Positions 16,687 to 27,569 of a DNA stretch of 64,000 bases are shown in pieces. Origin of the DNA: Alloalcanivorax xenomutans (GTDB taxonomy: Bacteria; Pseudomonadota; Gammaproteobacteria; Pseudomonadales; Alcanivoracaceae); assembly GCF_900217905.1 (NCBI RefSeq), contig NZ_OBMO01000016.1, forward strand, positions 1 through 64,000, read 5' to 3'. How positions within the stretch are numbered: position 1 is the stretch's first letter; each line of letters starts with the position of its first letter. Below the pieces are notes generated by a model. That model was not told the DNA's origin. It saw only the letters and a list, made by a program, of their open reading frames with translations, and searched no databases. Made by a program: the position numbers and the translations under genes.

Positions 16687-17136
16687 CTAGTCTCCCTGGT
16701 CCGGGCGATCACACAAGTTGGCGCGCATGGCGGCCAGAATCCGAATGAGCGTGTCGATATCCGAGGGCTCCAATCCCGCAAAAGCCCGCGCGCGGGTTTG
16801 CTCGGCCAGCCCCCTCAATCGCTCCAGCGCCGGCTGGGCCTGATCGGTCAGAAACAACAACCGGCGCCGGCGATCGGACGGATCCGGGCGCCGCTCCACC
16901 AATCCTTCCGCTTCCAGTTGGTCCAGTTGGCGGGTCAGCGAGATGGGGGCCAGATCCATCGCTTCGGCCAGGGCAGCCTGATGCACGCCCTGCCGCCGGG
17001 AAAGCTGCCAGAGCACCTGCCAGCGGGCCCGGCTCAGCCCCTGCTCCCGAGCCCGACGATCGAAATCCCGCCGCATCATGCGCGCCACATCGTTCAGGCT
17101 CATCCCAACCGTGGTGTCCGTTCCGCCCATGCTCAC
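16687..17136 (-). CDS. MarR-family transcriptional regulator
   Basis: This 149-aa winged-helix protein very likely represses its own operon with emrA and emrB, like EmrR/MprA. The HTH and wing are visible in LSRRQGVHQAALAEAMDLAPISLTRQLDQLEAEGLVERRPDPSDRRRRLLFLT, the standard MarR DNA-binding core. Drug binding to the dimer would relieve repression (family knowledge). A 20-bp perfect palindrome lies 18 bases upstream of its start codon. The start is the first ATG of the frame that gives a normal N-terminal dimerisation helix. Confidence 0.9.
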   Translation of the reverse strand: MSMGGTDTTVGMSLNDVARMMRRDFDRRAREQGLSRARWQVLWQLSRRQGVHQAALAEAMDLAPISLTRQLDQLEAEGLVERRPDPSDRRRRLLFLTDQAQPALERLRGLAEQTRARAFAGLEPSDIDTLIRILAAMRANLCDRPDQGD

Positions 17137-17154
17137 TCCTCGGATAACATCCTT

Positions 17155-17174
17155 ATTATAAGCATGCTTATAAT
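17155..17174. promoter_or_regulatory. Perfect 20-bp palindrome, likely MarR operator
   Basis: ATTATAAGCATGCTTATAAT is its own reverse complement. It lies between the divergent marR operon and the antiporter gene, in an otherwise GC-rich region. Position and symmetry fit a MarR dimer site that could control both directions. Confidence 0.75.
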
Positions 17175-17286
17175 TCTGACAATAGGGTCAAGCGATTTGC
17201 CCCATATTCACATCCCCAGCGGAGACAGCCACAACCAACCCCGGTAGACTGCGCACCTCGCGAGCACCGGCGTCGAGGACAATGCA

Positions 17287-18606
17287 ATGTTGACCAATGC
17301 GGTCGTGATATCGGTTCTGGTTCTGATGGGCCTGAGCCTGGCGCGTCTGAACGTGGTTCTGGCGCTGGTGTGCGCCGCCCTCACCGCCGGCCTGTTCAGT
17401 GGCCTGTCCCTGCATGACACCCTGACACTGTTCACCGAAGGGCTGGGCGGCGGCGCCCCGATTGCTCTCAGCTACGCTTTACTGGGCGCCTTCGCGGTGG
17501 GCATTGCCCGCTCCGGCGTCACAGAGTGGCTGGCGGCACGGCTGATCCGGCGCCTCGGCGGCACACCCGACCCCGGACAGCTGCGGCGGCTGCGCAACCT
17601 GATCATTCTGGTCCTGCTCGGTGCCGCGGTAATCAGCCAGAACCTGATTCCGGTGCACATCGCCTTCATCCCCATCCTGGTACCACCGCTGCTCGGAGTC
17701 ATGGCCCGGCTCAGGCTGGACCGGCGGCTGGCCGCCTGCGTGCTGACGTTCGGCCTGATCACCCCCTATATGGTGCTGCCCGTGGGCTTTGGCAGTCTGT
17801 TTCTCTACAAACAACTGGAACCCAGCCTGGCCCAGGCCGGCCTTGATCTGGCAAAGGAGCAGATTCCCCGGGCCATGCTGTTACCTGCCGGCGGCATGCT
17901 GACGGGCCTGTTGCTGGCACTGTGGTGGTTTCGCAAGCCCCGGAATTATCAGCCGGTGACCCTACCCGGCGAAGAGGATCAGGCACGGTTATCCCCACGG
18001 ACGCTTGTAGTAGCGGCGCTCGCCCTGGGCAGCGCGGTGAGCCTGCAACTGCTCACCGACTCCATCGTGTTGGGCGCACTGATCGGCTTTCTGCTGTTCA
18101 CCGCTGGAGGAGTGGTGCCCTGGCGGGAATCCCAGGACGCCTTTACTCAAGGCGTGAAGATGATGTCTTTGATCGGCTTCATCATGATCGCCGCCAACGG
18201 CTACGCGGCGGTGGTGAAGGGGAGCGGGCAGGTGCCGTTGCTGGTGGAAGCCGTCACCAGCCAATTGAACAGCCCGGGTGTGGCGGCGGCAGGCCTGTTG
18301 CTGCTCGGGTTATTCATCACCCTCGGCATCGGCTCCTCATTCTCCACCATCCCGATTATCGCCACCTTATATGTGCCGCTGTGTCTGGCGCTGGGCTTTT
18401 CCCCCCTGGCCACCGCGGCCCTGGTGGGCAGCGCGGCGGCACTTGGAGACGCCGGCTCACCGGCCTCGGATTCAACGCTGGGCCCCACAGCGGGGCTCAA
18501 CGCCGACGGCCAGCATGACCATATCCGGGACACCGTGATTCCAACCTTTGTGTTCTACAACCTGCCATTACTGGTGGCGGGCTGGATCGCCGCCATGGTG
18601 TCGTAA
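17287..18606 (+). CDS. Na+/H+ antiporter-family membrane protein
   Basis: The 439 residues are almost wholly hydrophobic with about 11-12 predicted helices, and resemble the YuiF/NhaC-type part of the ion transporter superfamily. Recognisable segments are LSYALLGAFAVGIARSG near helix 3, QNLIPVHIAFIPILVPPLLGVM and the C-terminal GDAGSPASDSTLGPTAGLNADGQHDHIRDTVIPTF, a typical loop of that family. It probably exchanges sodium or another solute for protons across the inner membrane; the substrate cannot be read from the sequence. It is divergent from marR-emrAB and the shared 20-bp palindrome may regulate it too. Confidence 0.75.
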   Translation: MLTNAVVISVLVLMGLSLARLNVVLALVCAALTAGLFSGLSLHDTLTLFTEGLGGGAPIALSYALLGAFAVGIARSGVTEWLAARLIRRLGGTPDPGQLRRLRNLIILVLLGAAVISQNLIPVHIAFIPILVPPLLGVMARLRLDRRLAACVLTFGLITPYMVLPVGFGSLFLYKQLEPSLAQAGLDLAKEQIPRAMLLPAGGMLTGLLLALWWFRKPRNYQPVTLPGEEDQARLSPRTLVVAALALGSAVSLQLLTDSIVLGALIGFLLFTAGGVVPWRESQDAFTQGVKMMSLIGFIMIAANGYAAVVKGSGQVPLLVEAVTSQLNSPGVAAAGLLLLGLFITLGIGSSFSTIPIIATLYVPLCLALGFSPLATAALVGSAAALGDAGSPASDSTLGPTAGLNADGQHDHIRDTVIPTFVFYNLPLLVAGWIAAMVS

Positions 18607-18639
18607 CCACCGCCAGGTCAGCCCCGCACCATTCCTGAC

Positions 18640-19140
18640 TCAGGCGGCGGGAGCCGGTTCCGTCATCTCCACATCCGGCGCGGCTTGCAGGTCTGGCACT
18701 TCAACCGGCGGCGCCTGCTCCGGCTCCGGTTCCGGTATTCCCAGAAGAGTGGCATGAACATTCTCATCCATGCGCCACATGGCCCCGGTGGCCGGATCCA
18801 GGATAAGCAAGCCGATCACGCCGCCAAACACAATGTTGCCGATATACCAGCCATCCATGCCCGATTCCACCGGGACTGAAATGCTCTCGTAGCCGGGCAT
18901 CTCGTAAGTGACTTCATAGGTCGCTTTGGAAAAGAAACCGTTACCCGCTTTCAGTCTCACCGTGTCCGGGGTTACACCGGAGGTGACTTCCTGGTTCTTT
19001 TTGGTATTGCGAACCAGATAGTGAGCCCCGGGCGGATCGGACTGAATGGCGACGTTGTATTTGGAATCGGAAACGATGGTGGCACAGCCGGACAGCAGTA
19101 CCGCGCCGGTTACCAGCGCGGTCCCCAAAGTGGTCTTCAT
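18640..19140 (-). CDS. Putative lipoprotein with PEGA-like domain
   Basis: The 166-aa protein begins MKTTLGTALVTGAVLLSGCATI, a lipoprotein signal with lipobox LLSGC and the mature N-terminus at Cys20 or so. It then has a PEGA-like beta segment (YNVAIQSDPPGAHYLVRNTKKNQEVTSGVTPDTVRLKAGNGFF..ATYEVTYEMPGYES), a glycine-rich hydrophobic stretch (IGNIVFGGVIGLLILDPATGAMWRM) and an acidic, proline-rich tail. Similar small lipoproteins are common in proteobacteria, without a known role. ATG 19140 was chosen because it gives a clean signal peptide; an upstream ATG would add a charged extension. Confidence 0.75.
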   Translation of the reverse strand: MKTTLGTALVTGAVLLSGCATIVSDSKYNVAIQSDPPGAHYLVRNTKKNQEVTSGVTPDTVRLKAGNGFFSKATYEVTYEMPGYESISVPVESGMDGWYIGNIVFGGVIGLLILDPATGAMWRMDENVHATLLGIPEPEPEQAPPVEVPDLQAAPDVEMTEPAPAA

Positions 19141-19193
19141 GTATCTTTCCCTTTTTTGATTTTTTGTCCCCAATGCCTGTCGGTCTAGGCATT

Positions 19194-19218
19194 AAAAAGG
19201 CCCGCATCCGCGGGCCTT
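19194..19218 (-). terminator. pnp terminator
   Basis: AAGGCCCGC (19197-19205) pairs with GCGGGCCTT (19210-19218); read on the minus strand it is followed by TTTTT. It lies about 40 bases after the pnp stop. Confidence 0.9.
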
Positions 19219-19260
19219 CTTATTTTGGCTGAACTCCCAAAAGGGTGCAATTACATGCAA

Positions 19261-21354
19261 TCAGCCTTCTTTCGCTTCCTTCATGGACAGCTTGATGCGG
19301 CCACGCTGATCCACATCCAGCACTTTCACCCGGATCACATCACCTTCCTTCACGTAATCGGAGACCTTCTCCACACGTTCTTCGGCGATCTGGGAAATGT
19401 GCAGAAGCCCTTCGGTACCGGGCATGATGCGCACGAAAGCACCGAAATCCACCACGCGGGTCACTTCGCCTTCGTAGATTTTGTCCACTTCGGCCTCGGC
19501 GGTGATTTCCTCGATGCGACGTTGCGCTTCCAGGGCCGCCTCGCGGGTCTCGCCGTAGATCTTGATGCTGCCGTCGTCCTCGATGTCGATGGTACAGCTG
19601 GTTTCCTCGGTCAGAGCCCGGATCACCGCGCCACCTTTACCGATCACGTCGCGGATTTTCTCCGAATTGATCTTCATGGTGAGCAGGGTCGGCGCATTGT
19701 CGGAAACCTGGTCACGGGACACGGAGATCGCCTTGGCCATTTCGCCGAGGATATGCAGGCGGCCGCGCTGAGCCTGTTCCAGCGCTTTCTCCATGATCTC
19801 TTCGGTGATGCCCTCGATCTTGATGTCCATCTGCAGCGCGGTCACGCCGCGCTCGGTGCCGGCCACTTTAAAGTCCATGTCACCCAGGTGGTCCTCGTCG
19901 CCCAGGATGTCGGACAGTACCGCGAAACGGCCGTCCTCTTCCTTCACCAGACCCATGGCGATACCGGCCACCGGAGCGCTCAACGGCACACCGGCATCCA
20001 TCAGCGCCATGGAGGTGCCACACACACTGGCCATGGAGGAGGAGCCGTTGGATTCGGTGATCTCGGAGACCACACGGATGGTATAAGGGAAATCCTTCTC
20101 GTTCGGCACCACCGCTTCCACGCCGCGGCGGGCAAGACGGCCGTGCCCGATTTCACGGCGCTTGGGAGAGCCGATCATGCCGGTTTCACCCACGCAGTAC
20201 GGGGGGAAGTTGTACTGCAGCATGAAGTGGTCCTGACGGGAGCCTTCCAGGGCATCGATGAACTGGGCATCACGCATGCCGCCAAGGGTAGCGGTTACGA
20301 TGGCCTGGGTTTCACCCCGGGTAAACAGAGCGGAACCGTGGGTTTTCTTGAGCACCCCGACTTTACAGTCAATCGCGCGAACCTGATCCAGGGCACGACC
20401 GTCGATACGTGCTTTGCCGGACAACACACCCTCACGCACCACGTTCTTCTCGATCTTGCCGAACAGGCTTTTCACTTCGCCGGCTTCCGGGCTGTTCTCG
20501 TCGTCAGTGACGAACTCGGCCACGCAAGCGTCACGCAGCTCACCCACTTTGGTGTAGCGCGCTTGCTTTTCAGTGATGGTGTAAGCCTCGGCCAGGGCGC
20601 TTTCGTACTTGGCTTTGATCGCGGCTTTCAGTTCGGCGTTCTCCGCCGGCGCCTGCCACTCCCAAGCCGGGGTGCCCACTTCCTGGGCAAATGCCTTGAT
20701 GCCCTGGATAACGGTTTGCATTTCCTGGTGGCCGTAAAGCACAGCGCCCAGCATCTGGTCCTCGCTCAGCTCCTTGGCTTCGGACTCCACCATCAGCACG
20801 GCCGGCTCGGTACCCGCCACCACCAGATTAAGCAGGGAATCCTCCAACTCGGAATAGCTGGGGTTGAGCAGATACATACCGTCCTTGAAGCCCACCCGGG
20901 CGGCGCCGATCGGGCCATTGAACGGAATACCGGAAATGGCCAGGGCGGCGGAAGTGCCGATCATGGCGGCGATGTCCGGATCCTGGTTCTTGTCAGAGGA
21001 CATCACGGTGGCAACGATTTGCACTTCGTTCATGAAACCGTTGGGAAACAGCGGCCGGATCGGGCGATCGATCAGGCGGCAGGTGAGGGTCTCCTTCTCG
21101 CTGGGACGCCCCTCACGCTTGAGGAAACCACCGGGAATGCGGCCGGTGGAATAGGTTTTTTCCTGGTAGTTCACGGTCAACGGGAAAAAGCCTTTACCGG
21201 GATCCGCTTCTTTCTTGCCCACCACGGTCACCAGGACCTGGGTGTCACCGATGGTGACCATAACGGCGGCGGTGGCCTGACGGGCAATTTGCCCGGTTTC
21301 CAGCACCACGGTATCCGCGCCGTATTGAATCTCTTTGCGCACTATATTGAACAT
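19261..21354 (-). CDS. pnp: Polyribonucleotide nucleotidyltransferase (PNPase)
   Basis: PNPase is the phosphorolytic 3'-5' exoribonuclease of the degradosome. The 697 residues show two RNase PH domains (first: [34 protein letters not shown]; second: [17 protein letters not shown], with the catalytic [19 protein letters not shown]). They are followed by a KH domain (about 550-610, [16 protein letters not shown]) and an S1 domain (about 620-690, [30 protein letters not shown]). It follows rpsO on the same strand, the classical rpsO-pnp operon, with a terminator-like hairpin between them. Together with PcnB (6314-7699) it handles polyadenylated RNA. Confidence 0.97.
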   Translation of the reverse strand: MFNIVRKEIQYGADTVVLETGQIARQATAAVMVTIGDTQVLVTVVGKKEADPGKGFFPLTVNYQEKTYSTGRIPGGFLKREGRPSEKETLTCRLIDRPIRPLFPNGFMNEVQIVATVMSSDKNQDPDIAAMIGTSAALAISGIPFNGPIGAARVGFKDGMYLLNPSYSELEDSLLNLVVAGTEPAVLMVESEAKELSEDQMLGAVLYGHQEMQTVIQGIKAFAQEVGTPAWEWQAPAENAELKAAIKAKYESALAEAYTITEKQARYTKVGELRDACVAEFVTDDENSPEAGEVKSLFGKIEKNVVREGVLSGKARIDGRALDQVRAIDCKVGVLKKTHGSALFTRGETQAIVTATLGGMRDAQFIDALEGSRQDHFMLQYNFPPYCVGETGMIGSPKRREIGHGRLARRGVEAVVPNEKDFPYTIRVVSEITESNGSSSMASVCGTSMALMDAGVPLSAPVAGIAMGLVKEEDGRFAVLSDILGDEDHLGDMDFKVAGTERGVTALQMDIKIEGITEEIMEKALEQAQRGRLHILGEMAKAISVSRDQVSDNAPTLLTMKINSEKIRDVIGKGGAVIRALTEETSCTIDIEDDGSIKIYGETREAALEAQRRIEEITAEAEVDKIYEGEVTRVVDFGAFVRIMPGTEGLLHISQIAEERVEKVSDYVKEGDVIRVKVLDVDQRGRIKLSMKEAKEG

Positions 21355-21482
21355 ATCTCTCGTCTCTTCTCTTCACTCTTCCATCAGTCTTTGCCAGGGC
21401 ATCATAACCCTGGCTCCGTGGGCGCCATAGCCTTCATTCACCATGGATCGTCCCGGCATTCGTCACTGCTTTTTCGGTACGC

Positions 21483-21516
21483 CAAAAACAACAGAAGCCC
21501 GGCATGGCCGAGCTTC
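21483..21516 (-). terminator. rpsO-pnp intercistronic terminator
   Basis: On the minus strand GAAGCTCGGC (21516-21507) pairs with GCCGGGCTTC (21503-21494, one G-U pair), followed by a T-rich run ending in TTTTT at 21487-21483. It sits just downstream of rpsO and would set the rpsO:pnp ratio, as in E. coli. Confidence 0.8.
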
Positions 21517-21542
21517 CGTCGTGAATCGAACATGACCAGGGC

Positions 21543-21812
21543 TTAGCGACGCAGCCCCAGACGCTCGATCAACTGCAGGTAGCGGCTACGATCCTTGCCA
21601 GCCAGGTAGTCCAGCAGCTTGCGGCGCTGGTTAACCATGCGGATCAGACCACGACGGCTGTGGTGGTCCTTGTTGTGGGCCTTGAAGTGACCCTGCAGCT
21701 GGTTGATGTTCTCGGTCAGCAGGGCAACCTGCACTTCCGGGGAACCGGAGTCCCCTTCCTTACGACCGAACTCCTTCAGGATTTCCGCTTTCTTTTCGAC
21801 GCTCAAAGCCAT
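21543..21812 (-). CDS. rpsO: 30S ribosomal protein S15
   Basis: S15 binds the 16S rRNA central domain early in 30S assembly. The 89-aa protein ([89 protein letters not shown]) has the standard length and termini. ATG 21812 matches the conserved MALS start; upstream codons are leader. It precedes pnp as usual. Confidence 0.97.
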   Translation of the reverse strand: MALSVEKKAEILKEFGRKEGDSGSPEVQVALLTENINQLQGHFKAHNKDHHSRRGLIRMVNQRRKLLDYLAGKDRSRYLQLIERLGLRR

Positions 21813-21895
21813 TGTATACACTCCAATATGCAACATTAGTCACGGTCAGCCATGCATATTTATAGCTGCCGTCCCGCTTGCGCGACCCGCTCGGG

Positions 21896-22834
21896 TCACT
21901 CCGATACCAGACGACGGGGCGCTATTCGCCCATCCTCCAGTACTTCTCCGACTCCCAGGAACTGCTCCGTGGAAGCCTGATAAAGACTGACCCAGCCCTC
22001 GGCCGGGCGGTCGCTGGCCATCACCGGCTGACCCTGGCGCAGATAATACGCCGCGTTGTCACCCAGATTGACGCGCGGCCAGTCTGCCACGCTGGTGGAT
22101 AAAGGCAAGAGCAAATCATCAATTGCCTCGAAACCACCCTGCTCCTTGAGCAGTCCCAACTGCTCAAGGGTAATCATCCGCTCTTCCGGATAGGGACCAG
22201 CGGACAGGCGCCGCAACGCTATCACATGGCCACCGCAGCCGAGCACCGTACCCAGGTCTTCCACCAGGGAACGGACATAAGTGCCCTTGGAACAGGCCAC
22301 CTCGAACGTCAGGTCCTCGCCTTCCAGGCGCGCCCCGCGAATTTCGTGAATGGTCACCCGGCGTGGTTCGCGCTCCACGGTAATACCTTCCCGCGCCAAC
22401 TTATACAGCGGTGTGCCATTGTGCTTGATCGCCGAATACATACTCGGCACCTGCTCGATTTCTCCCAGGAAACGATCCAGCGCGGTCAATACCTGGGCCT
22501 CGGTGACCGAGACCGGGCGGGTTTCCACCACCTCGCCGTCGGCGTCGCCGGTTTCCGTGGTCACGCCGAGACGGGCGGTGACCCGGTAGCGCTTATCCGC
22601 GTCGAGCAAGAACTGACTGAATTTGGTCGCCTCACCGAAGCATACCGGCAACATGCCGGTGGCGAGCGGATCCAGGCTACCGGTGTGCCCGGCCTTGGCC
22701 GCGGCGAACATGCGCTTGGCCATTTGCAAAGCCCCGTTGCTGGTCACGCCATCAGCTTTGTCCAACAACAAAATGCCATTCAGAGGACGGCCTCCGCGGC
22801 GTCGTTTTCCCACCGTCTTATGCTCCGAGATCAA
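21896..22834 (-). CDS. truB: tRNA pseudouridine(55) synthase
   Basis: TruB isomerises U55 in the T loop of tRNAs. The catalytic aspartate is Asp55 in GHTGSLDPLATG. GILLLDKADGVTSN, the RYRVTARLGVTTETGDADG segment, Y-containing YKLAREGITVEREPR and CSKGTYVRSLVEDLG are also present. The 312 residues include the C-terminal PUA-like part (GQPVMASDRPAEGWVSLYQASTEQFLGVGEVLEDGRIAPRRLVS). The start overlaps the rbfA stop by four bases (ATGA), which indicates coupling within rimP-nusA-infB-rbfA-truB. Confidence 0.96.
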   Translation of the reverse strand: MISEHKTVGKRRRGGRPLNGILLLDKADGVTSNGALQMAKRMFAAAKAGHTGSLDPLATGMLPVCFGEATKFSQFLLDADKRYRVTARLGVTTETGDADGEVVETRPVSVTEAQVLTALDRFLGEIEQVPSMYSAIKHNGTPLYKLAREGITVEREPRRVTIHEIRGARLEGEDLTFEVACSKGTYVRSLVEDLGTVLGCGGHVIALRRLSAGPYPEERMITLEQLGLLKEQGGFEAIDDLLLPLSTSVADWPRVNLGDNAAYYLRQGQPVMASDRPAEGWVSLYQASTEQFLGVGEVLEDGRIAPRRLVSE

Positions 22835-23241
22835 TCGTGGTCTTGGTCTTCCTGATCCGGGCTTTGTGCCCGGTCCTCCGCCCGTGCTTCGTCAATCAGC
22901 TGTGACAGCCGCGAGGCATGTTCGGGGGTCAGGTCGTAATGGAAACGCAACCGGGGCGTGGTGCGGGTATTCAGGGTCTGGGCCAGAGCACTGCGCAGAA
23001 AGCCGGCGGCGCCACCCAATACGGCTTCGGCCTCGGTTCCCGCGTCCGCGTCCCGCCCCAGCAATGTGAAATACACATCGGCGAAAGACAGGTCGCGGGA
23101 AACCCGGACGTCCTGAATCGTCACCATGTCCACGCGCGGGTCCTTCATTTCAAAACGCAGGACCCGGGCCAGTTCGCGTTGAATCTGATCAGCGATACGG
23201 TCGGTACGCTGAAAACCTTGGGGACGGCGATGACGACTCAT
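22831..23241 (-). CDS. rbfA: 30S ribosome-binding factor A
   Basis: RbfA binds immature 30S subunits and helps finish the 16S 5' end. The 136-aa protein has RTDRIADQIQRELARVLRFEMKDPRVDMVTIQDVRVSRDLSFADVYFTLLG and RTTPRLRFHYD, the KH-like fold of the family. The C-terminal tail (EARAEDRAQSPDQEDQDHD) is acidic. It lies 13 bases after infB and overlaps truB. Confidence 0.95.
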   Translation of the reverse strand: MSRHRRPQGFQRTDRIADQIQRELARVLRFEMKDPRVDMVTIQDVRVSRDLSFADVYFTLLGRDADAGTEAEAVLGGAAGFLRSALAQTLNTRTTPRLRFHYDLTPEHASRLSQLIDEARAEDRAQSPDQEDQDHD

Positions 23242-23254
23242 AGTGCGGACGCGC

Positions 23255-25975
23255 TTACAGGAAGCGCGCCACCTCCTTCACTTCGAAGACTTCGATCTTG
23301 TCGCCTTCCTTGACGTCGTTGTAGCTCTTCACGGCGATACCACACTCCATGCCGTTACGAACTTCCTGAACGTCGTCCTTGAAGCGGCGCAGGGATTCCA
23401 GCTCGCCCTCGAAGACCACCACATCGTCACGCAGTACACGGATCGGGCGATTCCGATGGATGGTACCTTCCACCACCATACACCCGGCCACGGCACCAAA
23501 CTTGGAGGAGCGGAAGACGTCCCGCACCTGGGCCACGCCAAGGATTTCCTCACGCTTCTCCGGTGCCAGCAGACCGCTCATGGCCTGTTTCACATCGTCG
23601 ATCAGTTCATAGATCACGCTGTAATAACGCAGGTCGATGCCTTCCGCCTCGCACAGGCGTTTGGCCTTGGCATCCGCCCGTACGTTGAAGCCGAGCAGTA
23701 CCGCCTCACTGGTCATCGCCAGATTGACGTCGGACTCATTGATCGCGCCGACACCGGTGGAGACCAGCCCCACTTTCACCTCATCGGTGGACAGGTCGGT
23801 CAGCGCGCCGATCAATGCCTCCAGGGAACCGCGCACATCTGCCTTGAGCACGATATTGACGTGCTTGGTTTCCTCGGAGCCCATGTTTTGGAACAGGTTT
23901 TCCAGTTTGGAAGCCTGCTGACGCTTGAGTTTGACGTCACGGTCACGGTCTTGACGGAATTCGGCCACTTCACGGGCTTTCTTCTCATCCGGCACCACCT
24001 GGACCTGCTCACCGGCCTCCGGCGCGCCGTTCAGACCAAGCACTTCCACCGGAATGGACGGGCCCACTTTCTTCACTTGCTGGCCATTCTCATCCACCAG
24101 GGCGCGGACCCGGCCGAAACATGCGCCGGCCAGCAGCATATCGCCCACTTCCAGCTCACCGGCCTGAACCAGGATAGAAGCCACGTTACCGCGACCTTTT
24201 TCCACCCGGGATTCAATCACCACGCCACTGGCGGGGCCCACGGCGGCGGCTTTCAGTTCCAGCACCTCGGCCTGCAACAGCACCGCTTCCAGCAGGGAAT
24301 CCACACCCTCGCCGCTGTGCGCGGAGACATTGACGAACTGAATGTCGCCCCCCCACTCCTCGGGGATCACATCCTTGGCGGCCAGTTCGTTCTTGACCCG
24401 GTCAGGGTCGGCCTGCTCCTTGTCGATCTTGTTCACCGCGATGATGATCGGCACGCCGGCGGCCTTGGCGTGGTTGATCGCCTCTTCCGTCTGCGGCATC
24501 ACACCGTCATCCGCGGCAACCACGATAATCACGATATCGGTGGCCTTGGCGCCACGGGCACGCATGGCGGTGAAGGCGGCGTGGCCCGGGGTATCCAGGA
24601 AGGTGATCATGCCGTGCTCGGTGTTCACATGGTAGGCACCGATGTGCTGGGTAATCCCCCCGGCTTCACCGGCGGCCACTTTGGCGCGGCGGATATAGTC
24701 CAGCAGGGAGGTTTTGCCATGGTCGACGTGCCCCATGATGGTCACTACCGGTGCACGGGAGACTTCCTGTTCGCCGGAACGGTCCACCAGAGACGCCAGA
24801 TCGTCCTCCAGAGCCTCTTCCTCGCCTTTCACCAATTTGGGGGTGTGCCCCATTTCCTCGGTGAGAAGGACAGCGGTTTCCTGGTCGATAAACTGATTGA
24901 CGGTGGCCATCTCGCCCATTTTCATCATGGCCTTGATCAGTTCCTTGGCCTTGATATTCATGCGCTGAGCCAGTTCCGCCACGGTGATGGTTTCCGGAAT
25001 TTCTACGTCGTACACCATTTTCTCCGTGGGGCTTTTAAACCCGTGCTCCCGGTTCATGGAGCTCTTCATCTGGCCGTGGACCACGCCGCCACTCTTGGGT
25101 TTGCGACGACGCCGGCGCGATTGCCGTTCCTCGGTACGATACCCGGCTTCCACGGCATCCCGGACAATGGAGGAGGCTTTGTCGTCTTCCTCTTCCTTTT
25201 TCTCCTGGGACTGTTCACCGCCGCGCTTCTCCAGCTCCTCGGCGATACGTTGGGCTTCCTCGGCGGTACGGCGGGCAGCTTCTTCCTCCGCCTTGCGGCG
25301 GGCCTCGGCTTCCTGCTTGCGCCGTGCTTCCTCGGCCTCGCGCTGCTTACGCTCTTCCTCTTCGCGCTTGGCACGCTCTTCCGCCGTCTCCACCTTGTCG
25401 GCTTTCTTGGCGGTCTTCGGCACGGAAACGCGCTTGCTCTTGTCCTCGGCCTCTTTTTCCGCGCCACCGGAAGCCGCACTGTCGGCTTCCAGAGCTTTAC
25501 GGCGCGCTTCTTCCTCAGCGCGGCGGGCGTCCTCTTCTTCCTGCTTGCGGCGAGCTTCTTCCTCCGCCTTACGGCGCGCTTCTTCCTCGGCGCGGCGGGC
25601 CTCTTCCTCGGCCTTCAGACGGGCTGCTTCTTCCGCCTGACGCTCCGCTTCCAAACGCTCTTGCTCTTCGATGGACTCACGCTTCACGTAGGTACGCTTT
25701 TTGCGCACTTCCACGTTCACGGTTTTCGCTTTACCGGCGGCACCCGTCGTCTTGATGGTGCTGGTGGAGCGACGTTTGAGGGTGATTTTCTTGGGCTCCG
25801 CGTCTTGGGCGCCATGGGACTTACGCAGATGCGCGAGCAGCTGCTGCTTCTGTTCATCGGAGACCACATCACCTGCGTCGGTGTGAGGAAGTCCGGCGTC
25901 CTTCATCTGCGAAAGCAGCGTATCCACCGGAATCTTCACAACCTCTGCCAGACTTTTTACGGTCGTTTCTGCCAT
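23255..25975 (-). CDS. infB: Translation initiation factor IF-2
   Basis: IF-2 is the GTPase that brings fMet-tRNA to the 30S and promotes subunit joining. The 906-aa protein starts with IF2N ([31 protein letters not shown]). A long, highly charged repetitive region follows at about 110-280 (repeats of [14 protein letters not shown] type). The G domain has [28 protein letters not shown] and NKIDKEQ, and domains II-IV complete the protein. ATG 25975 is chosen because the conserved N-terminus begins MAE; an upstream in-frame start adds 15 unlike residues. The gene is between nusA and rbfA. Minor IF-2 forms from internal starts are possible but I did not identify one. Confidence 0.97.
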   Translation of the reverse strand: MAETTVKSLAEVVKIPVDTLLSQMKDAGLPHTDAGDVVSDEQKQQLLAHLRKSHGAQDAEPKKITLKRRSTSTIKTTGAAGKAKTVNVEVRKKRTYVKRESIEEQERLEAERQAEEAARLKAEEEARRAEEEARRKAEEEARRKQEEEDARRAEEEARRKALEADSAASGGAEKEAEDKSKRVSVPKTAKKADKVETAEERAKREEEERKQREAEEARRKQEAEARRKAEEEAARRTAEEAQRIAEELEKRGGEQSQEKKEEEDDKASSIVRDAVEAGYRTEERQSRRRRRKPKSGGVVHGQMKSSMNREHGFKSPTEKMVYDVEIPETITVAELAQRMNIKAKELIKAMMKMGEMATVNQFIDQETAVLLTEEMGHTPKLVKGEEEALEDDLASLVDRSGEQEVSRAPVVTIMGHVDHGKTSLLDYIRRAKVAAGEAGGITQHIGAYHVNTEHGMITFLDTPGHAAFTAMRARGAKATDIVIIVVAADDGVMPQTEEAINHAKAAGVPIIIAVNKIDKEQADPDRVKNELAAKDVIPEEWGGDIQFVNVSAHSGEGVDSLLEAVLLQAEVLELKAAAVGPASGVVIESRVEKGRGNVASILVQAGELEVGDMLLAGACFGRVRALVDENGQQVKKVGPSIPVEVLGLNGAPEAGEQVQVVPDEKKAREVAEFRQDRDRDVKLKRQQASKLENLFQNMGSEETKHVNIVLKADVRGSLEALIGALTDLSTDEVKVGLVSTGVGAINESDVNLAMTSEAVLLGFNVRADAKAKRLCEAEGIDLRYYSVIYELIDDVKQAMSGLLAPEKREEILGVAQVRDVFRSSKFGAVAGCMVVEGTIHRNRPIRVLRDDVVVFEGELESLRRFKDDVQEVRNGMECGIAVKSYNDVKEGDKIEVFEVKEVARFL

Positions 25976-26028
25976 GTCAGCAACACTCTCCTGTCCGCTT
26001 ATGGTGGCGCCCTGCCCCACCGCTCTAC

Positions 26029-27534
26029 TTACTCACCGGCGTTCTCATCTTCAAACCAGGGAGCGCGGGCGGTCATGATCAACTGAGCCGCTTGCTCTTC
26101 GTTGATCCCTTCAATATCCAGCAAGTCATCCACCGCTTGTTCGGCAAGGTCTTCCATGGTGACAATGCCACGGGAGGCCAATTCCACCGCCAGATCGCGG
26201 GTCATGCCGTCCATACCCAGCAAGTCGTCGGCGGGTTCGGCCGATTCAAATTTCTCTTCGGACACCAGCGCGCGGGTCAACAAAGCGTCCTTGGCGCGCT
26301 GGCGCAACGCTTCGACGATATCTTCGTCGAAGCCTTCAATGGCGAGCATTTCCTCGGTGGGCACATAAGCCACCTCCTCCAGGGAGGTGAAGCCTTCTTC
26401 CACCAGTATCGCCGCCACATCTTCATCCACATCCAGCAGGCTCATGAAGGTTTCCATGGCCATCTGGGCTTCTTCCTGCTGTTTGTTCTGCGCATCGTCC
26501 AGCGTCATCACATTCAGCTCCCAGCCGGTCAGCTCGGAGGCAAGGCGAATGTTCTGGCCGCTGCGACCAATGGCCTGAGCCAGGGCGGATTCGTCTTCCA
26601 CGGCGATATCCATGGAATGACTTTCTTCGTCCATCACGATGGACGCCACTTCCGCCGGCTGCATCGCATTGATCACCAATTGCGCCGGATTGTCGTCCCA
26701 CAGCACGATGTCGATACGCTCTCCAGCGAGCTCGTTGGACACCGCCTGCACGCGAGCACCGCGCATACCAACGCAAGCCCCCACCGGATCGATACGCTGA
26801 TCGTTGGTCTTCACCGCGATCTTGGCGCGGGAACCCGGATCGCGGGCTGCGCCTTTGATTTCGATCAGCTCCTCGCCAATCTCCGGCACTTCAATCTTGA
26901 ACAGTTCGATCAGCATCTCCGGGCAAGCCCGGCTGGCGAACAATTGCGGACCGCGATTTTCTTCGTTCACACCCAGCAGATAAGCACGTACGCGGTCGTT
27001 CTGGCGCACGCTCTCACGCGAGATCATGTGCTCACGGGTGATCAGCGCTTCGGCATTACCACCCAGATCCAGAATGATGGCGTCACGCGTGGCTTTCTTC
27101 ACCGTGCCGCTGATCAACTCGCCGATGCGGTCGCGATATTCCTCGATCACCTGATGACGCTCGGCTTCACGCACTTTCTGGACGATCACCTGCTTGGCGG
27201 TCTGGGCACCGATACGGCCAAAGGCCTCGGATTCCACTTCTTCCTCGTAAACGTCGCCAATCTGCAGGTTCTCGTCGTGCTCGTGGGCCTCGTCGAGAGT
27301 CAGCTGTCTGCCGAACTCATAGAGGTCTTCATCGGGCACCACATGCCAGACGCGGAAGGTGCGGGAATCGCCGGTAACCCGGTCGATGTGCACGCGGATT
27401 TCCACGTCTTCTTCCTTGAAACGTTTTTTGGTTGCCGCCGCCAGGGCCAGTTCGATGGCCTCGAAAATGACGTCACGGCTGACGCCTTTCTCGTTGGAAA
27501 CGGTTTCCGCTACCAGCAGGATCTCTTTGTTCAT
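26029..27534 (-). CDS. nusA: Transcription termination/antitermination factor NusA
   Basis: NusA binds RNA polymerase and RNA to control pausing, termination and antitermination. The 501 residues include the N-terminal polymerase-binding domain ([39 protein letters not shown]), an S1 domain (about 135-200), two KH domains ([53 protein letters not shown]) and the two C-terminal acidic repeats with [20 protein letters not shown] and [12 protein letters not shown]. That is the full gammaproteobacterial form. It lies between rimP and infB. Tandem terminators upstream of rimP fit NusA-dependent control of its own operon. Confidence 0.97.
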   Translation of the reverse strand: MNKEILLVAETVSNEKGVSRDVIFEAIELALAAATKKRFKEEDVEIRVHIDRVTGDSRTFRVWHVVPDEDLYEFGRQLTLDEAHEHDENLQIGDVYEEEVESEAFGRIGAQTAKQVIVQKVREAERHQVIEEYRDRIGELISGTVKKATRDAIILDLGGNAEALITREHMISRESVRQNDRVRAYLLGVNEENRGPQLFASRACPEMLIELFKIEVPEIGEELIEIKGAARDPGSRAKIAVKTNDQRIDPVGACVGMRGARVQAVSNELAGERIDIVLWDDNPAQLVINAMQPAEVASIVMDEESHSMDIAVEDESALAQAIGRSGQNIRLASELTGWELNVMTLDDAQNKQQEEAQMAMETFMSLLDVDEDVAAILVEEGFTSLEEVAYVPTEEMLAIEGFDEDIVEALRQRAKDALLTRALVSEEKFESAEPADDLLGMDGMTRDLAVELASRGIVTMEDLAEQAVDDLLDIEGINEEQAAQLIMTARAPWFEDENAGE

Positions 27535-27569
27535 GGCCAGGCCTTTACAAAGGTTTTTTCAGGTCACGC

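Noticed and set aside
19225-21546. Very long plus-strand frame opposite pnp
   Set aside because: Antisense shadow of pnp, created by codon bias at high GC; pnp has all domains and a terminator. The same holds for the long frames opposite infB, nusA, carB, ftsH and dnaK.
23900-25700. Tandem repeat array within infB as a mobile or minisatellite element
   Set aside because: It is the normal charged, repetitive linker of gammaproteobacterial IF-2 and stays in frame.
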